Of a stretch of DNA of 5,540 nucleotides, positions 1-5,436 are shown piece after piece. Below the pieces are notes generated by a model that was given only the letters and a program-made list of their open reading frames with translations, searched no databases and was not told where the DNA came from. Position numbers and translations under genes: made by a program. The stretch lies in NCBI GenBank assembly GCA_011390535.1, contig JAABSF010000209.1, forward strand, positions 1-5,540. Reading direction: 5' to 3'. Source of the stretch: Deltaproteobacteria bacterium (GTDB taxonomy: Bacteria > Myxococcota_A > Polyangia > HGW-17 > SLPX01). Position 1 is the first letter of the stretch. Each line of letters starts with the position of its first letter.

Positions 1-11
1 CGTCGAGGCGC

Positions 12-117
12 TCGCCGGGCAAGGCGCGAGCGAGCAGCCGGCGCAGCGTACTTGAGGTACGTGAGCAGGCAGCACAGCGAGAAACGCAGCATGGCGCGAT
101 AGATCGGCGGTCAATGT
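12..117. repeat. GC-rich, imperfectly palindromic intergenic repeat (putative dispersed element)
   Basis: By direct count the first 110 bases are about 69% GC, against about 42% for bases 121-200. The block is centred on the palindrome CGTAC (47-51), TTGAG loop, GTACG (57-61). Both flanks are rich in GCGCAGC, GGCGCGA and GAGCAG words: GGCGCGA occurs at 23-29 and 93-99, and CGCAGC at 42-47 and 85-90. The left flank read in reverse complement loosely matches the right flank, so the whole block could fold into a long imperfect hairpin. From memory, similar intergenic blocks (AAGGCGCGA... GTAC...GTAC... GGCGCGA...CAATGT) recur in delta-proteobacterial genomes. That recollection is unverified, and only one copy is visible here. 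No gene is evident. The left limit is uncertain because the element may begin before the window. Confidence 0.5.
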
Positions 118-306
118 GAGTGTGTTTAGATTTTAGAACAGTTAAAGACACGAGAGCTGGTTAACCTTCCGTAGCATACCCAGCCATGTTAAGACTTCCG
201 GGTGTATCTGAATAATCTCTTGCCATTGGTGAGAGCCGGTGGAGCCGGTGAAGCCCGTGGAGTCGATGAATCCGCTGTTTTTTAGTGTTGGTGCTTCATA
301 GAACCG
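118..306. other. Gene-poor stretch downstream of the secreted-protein gene
   Basis: This stretch lies between the GC-rich repeat and the stop codon of the secreted-protein gene. It holds a 9-bp tandem repeat (233-277). On the minus strand there is also an uninterrupted frame of 54 codons, in phase with the upstream gene and ending at TAA 142-144. That frame lacks a convincing start and ribosome binding site. I see no clear intrinsic terminator, tRNA or promoter. It could be spacer or the eroded remains of a gene. Confidence 0.4.
233..277. repeat. 9-bp tandem repeat, five decaying units
   Basis: On the plus strand five consecutive 9-mers share one pattern: GAGCCGGTG (233-241), GAGCCGGTG (242-250), AAGCCCGTG (251-259), GAGTCGATG (260-268) and AATCCGCTG (269-277). 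The first two are identical and the later ones drift by one to four bases. Because the unit is a multiple of three, the array keeps a reading frame: Glu-Pro-Val on the plus strand, or Gly-Ser-Thr-like triplets on the minus strand. Neither reading belongs to a convincing gene. Related units occur at 5437-5454 and, inverted, at 5529-5540. Confidence 0.65.
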
Positions 307-828
307 TTACTTCAATGTAATGCCCAGGATCAAGGTTCCATCTTCATGCCGGGGACCCGCTACAAAAAATGTCCCTCCTTTGTCCAGCAGCATCCGCCCT
401 GAATGAAGGAGCTTTTTCTTTTTAGATCCTTTTTTTGAAAACAATTTCAAATTAAACCTGTAACGCATCGGCTTACCTTTGACGTCCACTCCCTCCAACA
501 GACCAAGATCCATCAAATACGGCCCCACCAGCACAAGAGAGAGACTTTTTCTATCGGATAGAGGTCGCTTTATCTGTTTTAACACTCTGAAGCTCTTAAA
601 AAGAGAAAAAGGCGGCGCAGTGAGCTGTTTTTGCCATTCTCGAAGGGCCTTGGGGAAGGTCTTTCCGCCCTTTTGTGAACCCAAAATGAGGGTGATCTCC
701 GCCTCTGCCTTAATGGTTTTCTTTTTGGCTTTTTCACCTGAATCAGCCCGGCTGACATGTGATAAAGATAAAAGCAAAACCAAAGAGCAAAACACGAAAC
801 TACTAATGGCTATTTGTTTCCCTCTCAT
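307..828 (-). CDS. Small secreted protein of unknown function, third gene of the sigma/anti-sigma unit
   Basis: The product has 173 residues. Residues 1-28 form a signal peptide: a basic start (MRGKQ), a hydrophobic core over about residues 8-23, and a probable signal peptidase I site after Ser-Arg-Ala28, so export to the periplasm is expected. The mature part has a short Lys-rich segment, then a compact domain with the string APPFSLFKSFRVL (71-83), a Lys-rich turn (132-139) and a C-terminal GGTFFVAGPRHEDGTLILGI (151-170). From memory, small secreted proteins with the same PPFSxxKSFxxL and GTLxLGIT style accompany ECF sigma/anti-sigma pairs in Myxococcota-like bacteria; no molecular function is known to me. 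The ATG at 828 is chosen because AAGGA lies 9 nt before it and the signal peptide begins there. The longer frame would start at a TTG (876) and add 16 residues ahead of the signal peptide. The gene lies 139 bp after the anti-sigma gene. Confidence 0.8.
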   Translation of the reverse strand: MRGKQIAISSFVFCSLVLLLSLSHVSRADSGEKAKKKTIKAEAEITLILGSQKGGKTFPKALREWQKQLTAPPFSLFKSFRVLKQIKRPLSDRKSLSLVLVGPYLMDLGLLEGVDVKGKPMRYRFNLKLFSKKGSKKKKLLHSGRMLLDKGGTFFVAGPRHEDGTLILGITLK

Positions 829-837
829 TCCATTCGT

Positions 838-842
838 TCCTT
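838..842 (-). promoter_or_regulatory. Ribosome binding site that fixes the start of the secreted-protein gene
   Basis: The minus strand reads AAGGA, then 9 nt, then the ATG at 828-826. This spacing supports the internal ATG over the TTG at 876, which has no comparable site. Confidence 0.55.
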
Positions 843-950
843 TTCGTTCAAAAATATCAAAACCCGGCCACCTCAACAGAAACCAATATTTCGATATGAA
901 AAGTTTACTTGATATTGCAAAAAAAGATCAAAAAACACCTTAAAACAGGA

Positions 951-970
951 TGAAACCTTAGAAAACCTTA
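951..970. repeat. 10-bp direct duplication at the end of the anti-sigma gene
   Basis: TGAAACCTTA (951-960) is followed directly by GAAAACCTTA (961-970). They share GAAA and ACCTTA with a one-base offset, and the second copy contains the stop codon of the anti-sigma gene (968-970). A further CACCTTA lies at 937-943. This is a small local duplication in an AT-rich spacer, with no known role. Confidence 0.4.
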
Positions 971-1561
971 GATAGAATCTCCTTTAAATCCCTCAACTTC
1001 ATCCTTGGGATCTTGAGCTGCGTCATCAGCCCCAGGGTTCACCCATATCACTGTCATCGTTCCCTCTTCGGTACCTTTGCTATCTTGAATCTGAAAAAAC
1101 ATTGGAGGAGGTCCGCTGTAGTCCATACTCTCCACTACCAACCGATTTCCACCTCCTTCACTCTTTTTTGAGACCTCACCGAGGCTCTCAGGTGCAGCGC
1201 CTTTCCATACAAAAAACCATAAAACCGCCAACACCACAACGGCCACACCGGCTGCGGCTGCAACTGGCCGAAAAAAACCAACACCGGACAAAGAAAACCA
1301 ATCCCGTAGCCTCTGCACAAACCCGGGCTGAGAAGATTTTTCCAGCTTTTCCGACACACCGCTCCAAATATCTTCCACAGGGTGTTTTTGAAGCTCTTCT
1401 TCCAAGTGAGCTTTCACAAAAGAGCTCAATCTTTTTATGGACTTTAACTCTTCTTCAGCGGCTTTGTCTCCTTTCAAAGCCTCTTCAACGCGCACAATAT
1501 CGCTTTTGGGCAGCTCGCCGTCCAAATATTTGTGGAGATCTTTTGTGCTCAACTTACCCAT
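968..1561 (-). CDS. Single-pass membrane anti-sigma factor without zinc ligands
   Basis: The product has 197 residues and starts at ATG 1561, directly downstream of the ECF sigma gene. Residues 4-58 are highly charged and helical, beginning with KDLHKYLDGELP (7-18). This opening is typical of anti-sigma domains that wrap the sigma factor. The usual HxxxCxxC zinc site is absent and the whole protein contains no cysteine. A hydrophobic segment at about 98-119 (RPVAAAAGVAVVVLAVLWFF) is the single membrane span, placing the N-terminus in the cytoplasm and about 78 residues outside. The outer part carries VESMDYSGPPPMFFQIQD (143-160) and TMTVIWVNPG (168-177), a pattern I recall from anti-sigma proteins of Myxococcota. 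Inferred role: hold the sigma factor inactive at the membrane until an envelope signal arrives. The ribosome binding site is weak: GGCGG lies only 3 nt from the ATG. The C-terminal tail is acidic. Family assignment rests on context and topology and is fairly sure. Confidence 0.85.
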   Translation of the reverse strand: MGKLSTKDLHKYLDGELPKSDIVRVEEALKGDKAAEEELKSIKRLSSFVKAHLEEELQKHPVEDIWSGVSEKLEKSSQPGFVQRLRDWFSLSGVGFFRPVAAAAGVAVVVLAVLWFFVWKGAAPESLGEVSKKSEGGGNRLVVESMDYSGPPPMFFQIQDSKGTEEGTMTVIWVNPGADDAAQDPKDEVEGFKGDSI

Positions 1562-1591
1562 TTTCCGCCAATCCGTTTCCAGTAAATTTTC

Positions 1592-1669
1592 TGTAATCTC
1601 TTACACTTAACTTTCAAACTTAACTTTCAAACTTAACTCTTAGACTTAACTTTTACACTTAACCTTCAT
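1592..1669. repeat. 13-bp tandem repeat array between the sigma and anti-sigma genes
   Basis: Five clear 13-bp units follow one another on the plus strand: ACTTAACTTTCAA (1605-1617), an identical copy (1618-1630), ACTTAACTCTTAG (1631-1643), ACTTAACTTTTAC (1644-1656) and ACTTAACCTTCAT (1657-1669). A more decayed sixth unit, TGTAATCTCTTAC, occupies 1592-1604. On the transcribed strand each clear unit carries GTTAAGT. The array overlaps the sigma stop codon (TAA, 1661-1659) and the last three sense codons, and fills most of the 97-bp gap before the anti-sigma start. Since 13 is not a multiple of three, TAA triplets fall in every frame and ribosomes cannot read through. Possible roles are translational uncoupling or a protein-binding tract; copy number may vary. 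Confidence 0.85.
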
Positions 1670-2258
1670 TTTCTTCCAAACTATCGGCCAAAATCTCCTG
1701 CAACTTCTTCCTGGCGTGAAACAACCTGGACATTATAGTCCCTTTTGAACACTTCATCACCTTGGCCATCTCCGCATATGAGAGCCCTTGGAGCTCTCGC
1801 ATCACGATCACGGCACGGTGCTTATCCGACAGGCTCTCCAGCCCAAGTTGAATACGCTCCTTCAACTCTCTCCGCATCATCGATCTGCTCGGATTAGTAC
1901 CTAATGTCGAAGGTTTTAAATCCGAACCTTTATGATCTACATTATCTGGACGTTTCAACCTGTCATCATATTCTACATGAATGTAACGAGAGCTCTTTCG
2001 AAGGCGATCTATACAAAGATTTACGGTGATTCTATACAGCCAGGTGTAGAAACTGGAGGTCCCCCGAAAGTTACCGATATAACGGTAGGCCTTTACAAAA
2101 GCATCTTGCGCGGCGTCTTTAGCGTCTTCGCTGTTATGCAGCATCCCCAGCGCCACTGCATAGACCTTTCGCTGATAACGCTTGACCAGCAACTCAAATG
2201 CTTGTGTATCACCATCCTTGCACGCTCCAACGAGCCGGCTGTCCGTCTCCTCCTTCAA
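1659..2258 (-). CDS. ECF-family RNA polymerase sigma factor (RpoE/SigW-like)
   Basis: The product has 199 residues, the normal size for an extracytoplasmic-function sigma factor. Region 2 spans about 21-88: FELLVKRYQRKVYAVALGML leads into DAKDAAQDAFVKAYRYIGNF, the core-binding helix and -10 recognition segment, and ends in WLYRITVNLCIDRLRK. A fairly long, charged linker (about 89-131) precedes region 4 (about 132-188), whose helix-turn-helix LSYAEMAKVMKCSKGTIMSR (159-178) recognises the -35 element. Region 1.1 and region 3 are absent, as expected for the family. The start is TTG at 2258. No ATG or GTG occurs between it and the upstream in-frame stop, and region 2 begins too soon after it for a later start. 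It heads a unit with the anti-sigma and secreted-protein genes. Self-activation is common for such factors but I could not identify an ECF-type promoter here. Family identity is certain; the signal and regulon are unknown. Confidence 0.95.
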   Translation of the reverse strand: MKEETDSRLVGACKDGDTQAFELLVKRYQRKVYAVALGMLHNSEDAKDAAQDAFVKAYRYIGNFRGTSSFYTWLYRITVNLCIDRLRKSSRYIHVEYDDRLKRPDNVDHKGSDLKPSTLGTNPSRSMMRRELKERIQLGLESLSDKHRAVIVMRELQGLSYAEMAKVMKCSKGTIMSRLFHARKKLQEILADSLEENEG

Positions 2259-2270
2259 TGCCTTCCTCTC
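2259..2270 (-). promoter_or_regulatory. Ribosome binding site before the TTG start of the sigma gene
   Basis: The minus strand reads GAGAGGAAGGCA directly before TTG. GAGAGG with a 6-nt spacer gives a reasonable Shine-Dalgarno pairing. A stronger purine block, AAGGAGGAG, lies inside codons 2-4, where no start codon follows at a usable distance. A TTG start with this arrangement suggests modest translation of the sigma factor. Confidence 0.5.
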
Positions 2271-2276
2271 AAATCT

Positions 2277-2303
2277 ATTTTATAGAATCTATATTCAATG
2301 AAT
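2277..2303 (-). promoter_or_regulatory. Putative promoter/operator region of the sigma unit
   Basis: The minus strand contains TATAAAAT (2284-2277), a good -10-like box about 18 nt before the TTG start. No convincing -35 box is seen 16-18 nt upstream. Two perfect inverted repeats abut here: TATAGA-A-TCTATA (2281-2293, plus strand) and ATTCA-A-TGAAT (2293-2303). They overlap or adjoin the -10-like box, so a dimeric regulator could bind. The region is very AT-rich, so chance palindromes are possible. Confidence 0.3.
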
Positions 2304-2325
2304 GAGTTAATAATGAATCGCCTAA

Positions 2326-2376
2326 AGGTAAAACGGCTCGCCGGAACACCGAGCGGGCGAAAGCCCGGCGTCGGTG
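2326..2376 (-). terminator. Strong hairpin, probable terminator of the envelope operon
   Basis: CACCGA-G-CGGGC (2347-2358) pairs with GCCCG-C-TCGGTG (2363-2376), giving about 12 base pairs with two single-base bulges and a 4-base loop. It lies 39 bp past the stop codon of the beta-barrel gene. On the minus strand it is followed, after 13 nt, by TTTT (2333-2330) and then CCTTT. The T-tract is short and displaced from the stem, so termination may be incomplete. It sits between the envelope unit and the sigma unit, where a terminator would be expected. Confidence 0.5.
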
Positions 2377-2415
2377 CGGTGTCACTGAATCTCTCTGCAG
2401 TAAAAGCAAAGACGC

Positions 2416-3894
2416 TTAAAAACTGAGATACAGCCCTGCGGCGATCCCAAGGCTGAATGTATGCTGTCTCCCGTGTTGAATCTCTCGATTGTCAATTATG
2501 ACCGTATCCGCCGTGAAATCGATAACTCCTTTCGGATCCAGCTCAATAAAGCCGCCTACTTTCTCTGTACCGATCCAGGCTCCCAGGAGAGCGCCGATGA
2601 TCATACCCGGGCCGGATTTGAAGCTGTCGGTCTTATTATCCAGAGCCAAAGAATGATATATATCTCCACCCCCAAGCTCCGCGCCCGCATACAAACGGAA
2701 AAATGAACCCGGATCAGACCCAAGGACCACATATCTAAAACGCGCCGCGACCTGCCAACCTAAAACCGGCACCTCCGACATATCGGATTGCGCGTATCCA
2801 AGCTTGAAAAACAAGCTGGCCAACATTTTGGGTGAAATAAAATAGCCGGCTTCGATCATCCCATCAAAGGTTCCCATTGCGAAACCGGGGCGTTTTGGCT
2901 GACTATCCGAAAGATCACCATACCATTTGCCTACATAACCTGTGGACAACCCGCCGCCCAAGCCTATATAGATCCCGATTAGATCTCCCGGTTTTTTCTT
3001 ATCCTTTTTCTTTTTGTCTTTTTTGCCGGGTCCTTGAAAAGGTGTCTCCGCATCACCGCCCGACGTGGTGGGCACAGGCGCCGTCAACATCACGATGTGA
3101 GGGCTGGCGGCATTTCCAGAAGCCGCCAGAGGCTTACCTTCTTTATTACGCACCTCAACATAGTAATAGACCATCTTCCCTTCGACCTCGTTGCCGGGAA
3201 TTTCGACCTTCCAAGTCCACTCGGTTACCTTTTGCATGGGAAGCGCTGCATATTCAGCCATCCCGGCGACTTTGTAAAACAGAACAACCCTGGCAGCCCC
3301 CAGCTCATCACCGACTCTCGCTTTTACCTCCAGGGGAGACTTCCTGGGCGCCTCGTCGATGGGTTTATGCTCTAAACCCTTCGCTGGTTTTTCGGGCTCT
3401 TTCGGACGAGTAACAGGCCGCGGCTTTTCTATCGGAGGCTCATCTCCCCCCGGATCCTCACTATCTGTAGACAGGCCCATGCTGTCCTTTACATCATTGA
3501 ACAATCTCATCAGCTTAGGCGTCGCCAGCTGACGATCCAAGGTTACCTTGGGAGCGATGCGCAGCGCTCTTCTGAACATCAGCTTTCCGCGGGATTCATC
3601 TTTAAAACCTTGAATGTACAGAACCGCAAGGCTCACATAAGTCTTTGCGGCGATTATGTCGTCATGACACCCCTTGTTCCTGGCCAACCTGTTGGCGTCC
3701 AGAAGAGACTGCTTGGCTGACTCGAACTCCAGGAGATCATAATCTTCCATGGCGCTCTTGTTCAGCCGCTCTATCTGTTTTTTCACGGCTTTCGTGCACC
3801 TCGCCCCAGCGGCCGAAGTAAATAAATGTGTGGTCAAAAAAACAAAGAGACCGGACATAATAACTGCAAAAAATCTGTGTTGCCGGCAACGCAT
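2416..3894 (-). CDS. Exported TPR-like / Ig-like / outer-membrane beta-barrel fusion protein
   Basis: The product has 492 residues. Residues 1-30 are a signal peptide, with a basic start, hydrophobic core 9-26 and a likely cut after SAAGA. Residues 33-137 are helical and TPR-like: paired helices such as KSAMEDYDLLEFESAKQSLL and ALRIAPKVTLDRQLATPKLM, a pattern seen in periplasmic proteins that count or scaffold partners. A Pro/Glu/Lys linker (146-184) follows. Residues 186-271 look like an immunoglobulin/fibronectin-type beta sandwich (VLFYKV, WTWKVEIPG, VYYYVEVRNKEGK). A second linker has a Lys-rich run (291-301). From 305 to the end alternating hydrophobic, Gly/Tyr-rich strands resemble an outer-membrane barrel of about eight strands, closing with SLGIAAGLYLSF; a C-terminal Phe is the usual signal for barrel assembly. 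The ATG has AGGAG 8 nt upstream (3907-3903). It follows the OmpA-family gene by 38 bp, so co-transcription is likely. Specific function is unknown. Confidence 0.8.
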   Translation of the reverse strand: MRCRQHRFFAVIMSGLFVFLTTHLFTSAAGARCTKAVKKQIERLNKSAMEDYDLLEFESAKQSLLDANRLARNKGCHDDIIAAKTYVSLAVLYIQGFKDESRGKLMFRRALRIAPKVTLDRQLATPKLMRLFNDVKDSMGLSTDSEDPGGDEPPIEKPRPVTRPKEPEKPAKGLEHKPIDEAPRKSPLEVKARVGDELGAARVVLFYKVAGMAEYAALPMQKVTEWTWKVEIPGNEVEGKMVYYYVEVRNKEGKPLAASGNAASPHIVMLTAPVPTTSGGDAETPFQGPGKKDKKKKDKKKPGDLIGIYIGLGGGLSTGYVGKWYGDLSDSQPKRPGFAMGTFDGMIEAGYFISPKMLASLFFKLGYAQSDMSEVPVLGWQVAARFRYVVLGSDPGSFFRLYAGAELGGGDIYHSLALDNKTDSFKSGPGMIIGALLGAWIGTEKVGGFIELDPKGVIDFTADTVIIDNREIQHGRQHTFSLGIAAGLYLSF

Positions 3895-3932
3895 GAAAGT
3901 ATCTCCTGAAGCCCGGAGCCCTCCTAAAAGGG

Positions 3933-5378
3933 CTACCTCTTGGTTATGTGGAATTCAACTCGACGGTTTTTGTCCCGTCCTTCTTTAGTGCGATTGGTCG
4001 CAATCGGCTTACTCTGACCATAACCCTTTGCTACCATTCGCCGACCGCTCACACCCTGATCTATCAAGTACTGCCGCACCGATCTCGCACGCCGATTCGA
4101 CAGCCTCCTGTTATAACGCCTCGATCCGCGGCTGTCAGTGTGTCCTTCGATCCGGACGTGCATCGTAGGACGATCCTTCATCACTTCGGCCACCTCATTA
4201 AGCAATGGATAACTCACCTTCTTTATCGTCGCTTTGTCAAAGTCGAAATAGACCTTCTGTTTCAGCTCTATTCGTCTTTTTGTAACGACTATCAGCTTCA
4301 ATTTACGAGGACAACCGTCATCCCGCTTACTGGATGGATTGAATTTGCCGCCTCTCGTGTCGGCGAAATCATTCTTTTTGTCGACATCTTTGCCCGGACA
4401 CTTATCTTCGCCCTTGCATTTACCTTTGGACTTCCAATGGTCGATGTGCTTTTGAATTATTGAGTTGTCATCACAGATTTCATCGCCGTCGTTGTCGGGA
4501 TCCGGGCACCCGTCTTCATCGTCAAAGCCGTCGAGATCTTCCTTGGTCTCGACAAATTTATTATCTTTATCCGCTTCTTTGCCGGGACACTGATCTTTCC
4601 CTTTACAAACGCCCTTGGATTTCCAGTATTCCAAGTTGCCCTGTATCGTAGCGTTATCGTCACAGATCCCGTCACCATCGTTATCTGGATCGGGGCACCC
4701 ATCTTCATCGTCAAAGCCGTCGAGATCTTCTTTGGTTCGGATAAAGTCGGTTAGTTTGTCAACGTCTTTTCCGGTGCATTGATCCTTTCCTTTGCAGACA
4801 TCAGCGAAATCAGTTAAGCGACCTTGTATTGTTTCGTTGTCGTCACAAATCCCGTCACCGTCGTTATCCGGCTCCGGACACCCATCTTCATCTTCAAAGC
4901 CGTCAAAATCTTCAGGCTCTTTCGGGCATTTGTCGAGATGATCCGGGATGCCGTCTCCATCGGTGTCAACAACCTTTACCTCCACCTTCACAGGCCTTGG
5001 CCTTGGAGGAGCTTCCACAACCTTGCGGGGAGCACACCGATCTTTGGGGGATTTTCTAATGGCGGCACGTGCGTGACGATCTGCGAGCGCCATATGCTCT
5101 TTAGCATTAAAGTACTGACCTTGCTTCAAGCGATCTCGGGCAAAGCGCAGGTGCGCCTCAGCCAAAGTCAAATCTTTAGGTGCACATTTGTAGGCCCCAT
5201 GATTCCATGCGCGTTTTATCAGCTTGGCAACACCGCTGCCGTGCCCTCGAACCTGGGCACCGCAAGACACCCATCCGGCAAGGGAGAGCGACACAGTTGC
5301 TGCAAAAACAAGCATTTGATATACGGTCCTTATCTTGTTTTTGCCGGCCGGTTGTCTTTTATCCTTTGACATAACCAT
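3933..5378 (-). CDS. OmpA-family peptidoglycan-binding protein with thrombospondin type-3 repeats
   Basis: The product has 481 residues from the chosen ATG. Residues 1-40 form an export signal (basic start, hydrophobic core about 22-37) ending in GWVSC40. This may be a lipoprotein cysteine, though Trp at -3 makes a poor lipobox. Residues 66-110 are helical (LAEAHLRFARDRLKQGQYFN), like the DUF4398-type helices found ahead of OmpA domains. Then DTDGDGIPD (138-146) opens a TSP3-type stretch, followed by three long repeats at 171-231, 232-294 and 295-357, rich in DNDGDGICDD and DLDGFDDEDGCPDP and expected to bind calcium. Residues 361-481 are a complete OmpA C-terminal domain: VYFDFDKATI, EGHTDSRG and LSNRRARSV. 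Asp415 and Arg430 sit 15 apart, as do the two residues that bind diaminopimelate in known OmpA domains. It probably tethers the outer membrane to the cell wall. It is the first complete gene of the unit, 38 bp before the beta-barrel gene. Confidence 0.93.
   Translation of the reverse strand: MVMSKDKRQPAGKNKIRTVYQMLVFAATVSLSLAGWVSCGAQVRGHGSGVAKLIKRAWNHGAYKCAPKDLTLAEAHLRFARDRLKQGQYFNAKEHMALADRHARAAIRKSPKDRCAPRKVVEAPPRPRPVKVEVKVVDTDGDGIPDHLDKCPKEPEDFDGFEDEDGCPEPDNDGDGICDDNETIQGRLTDFADVCKGKDQCTGKDVDKLTDFIRTKEDLDGFDDEDGCPDPDNDGDGICDDNATIQGNLEYWKSKGVCKGKDQCPGKEADKDNKFVETKEDLDGFDDEDGCPDPDNDGDEICDDNSIIQKHIDHWKSKGKCKGEDKCPGKDVDKKNDFADTRGGKFNPSSKRDDGCPRKLKLIVVTKRRIELKQKVYFDFDKATIKKVSYPLLNEVAEVMKDRPTMHVRIEGHTDSRGSRRYNRRLSNRRARSVRQYLIDQGVSGRRMVAKGYGQSKPIATNRTKEGRDKNRRVEFHITKR
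4308..4868 (-). repeat. Three intragenic repeats of about 185 bp encoding TSP3-type units
   Basis: The three units occupy 4868-4686, 4685-4497 and 4496-4308 and encode 61, 63 and 63 residues. Each opens with DNDGDxICDDN, continues through an IQ-containing helical insert and CKGxDxCxGKxxDK, and closes on DGCP. Units one and two also share TKEDLDGFDDEDGCPDP almost exactly, and their DNA is nearly identical there (around 4502-4550 and 4691-4739), which suggests recent duplication. Unit three has decayed: Gly to Glu in the first motif, and the DLDGFDDE segment replaced by a basic stretch. Confidence 0.85.
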
Positions 5379-5385
5379 TTCACAG

Positions 5386-5390
5386 CTCCT
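5386..5390 (-). promoter_or_regulatory. Ribosome binding site that fixes the start of the OmpA-family gene
   Basis: AGGAG on the minus strand ends 7 nt before the ATG at 5378-5376. An in-frame ATG at 5399 would add seven residues but would place this site inside the coding region, and it has no clear site of its own. Another ATG two codons after 5378 sits 13 nt from the site, which is too far. Confidence 0.6.
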
Positions 5391-5436
5391 GGACCGCATC
5401 TAAAAAATCTCTTTTAAAGTTACAGGTGACATAAAA

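Noticed and set aside
1..93. Minus-strand frame starting at the ATG within 91-93 and running off the left edge, rich in Leu, Ala, Arg and Cys.
   Set aside because: It is wholly explained by the GC-rich palindromic block. It has no ribosome binding site and an amino-acid composition typical of spurious frames in such repeats.
430..438. Slippery run TCAAAAAAA on the minus strand within the secreted-protein gene, fitting the A-AAA-AAA heptamer.
   Set aside because: A -1 shift would meet a stop after two codons (AGG ATC TAA) and I see no stimulatory structure, so it is probably just Lys codons.
829..967. Possible separate promoter for the secreted-protein gene (TTGATC...TAAACT or TTGCAA...ATATCG).
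   Set aside because: Each candidate matches consensus at only three or four of six positions per box in a T-rich spacer, which is expected by chance.
2877..3413. Long plus-strand frames opposite the beta-barrel and OmpA-family genes.
   Set aside because: They lie antisense to well-supported genes, have no recognisable domains, and show atypical His/Arg/Pro-rich composition: shadow frames.
3917..3934. Small hairpin AGCCC...GGGCT between the OmpA-family and beta-barrel genes.
   Set aside because: The stem is only 5 bp with an 8-nt loop and no T-tract follows. It is too weak to call a terminator or attenuator in a 38-bp intra-operon gap.
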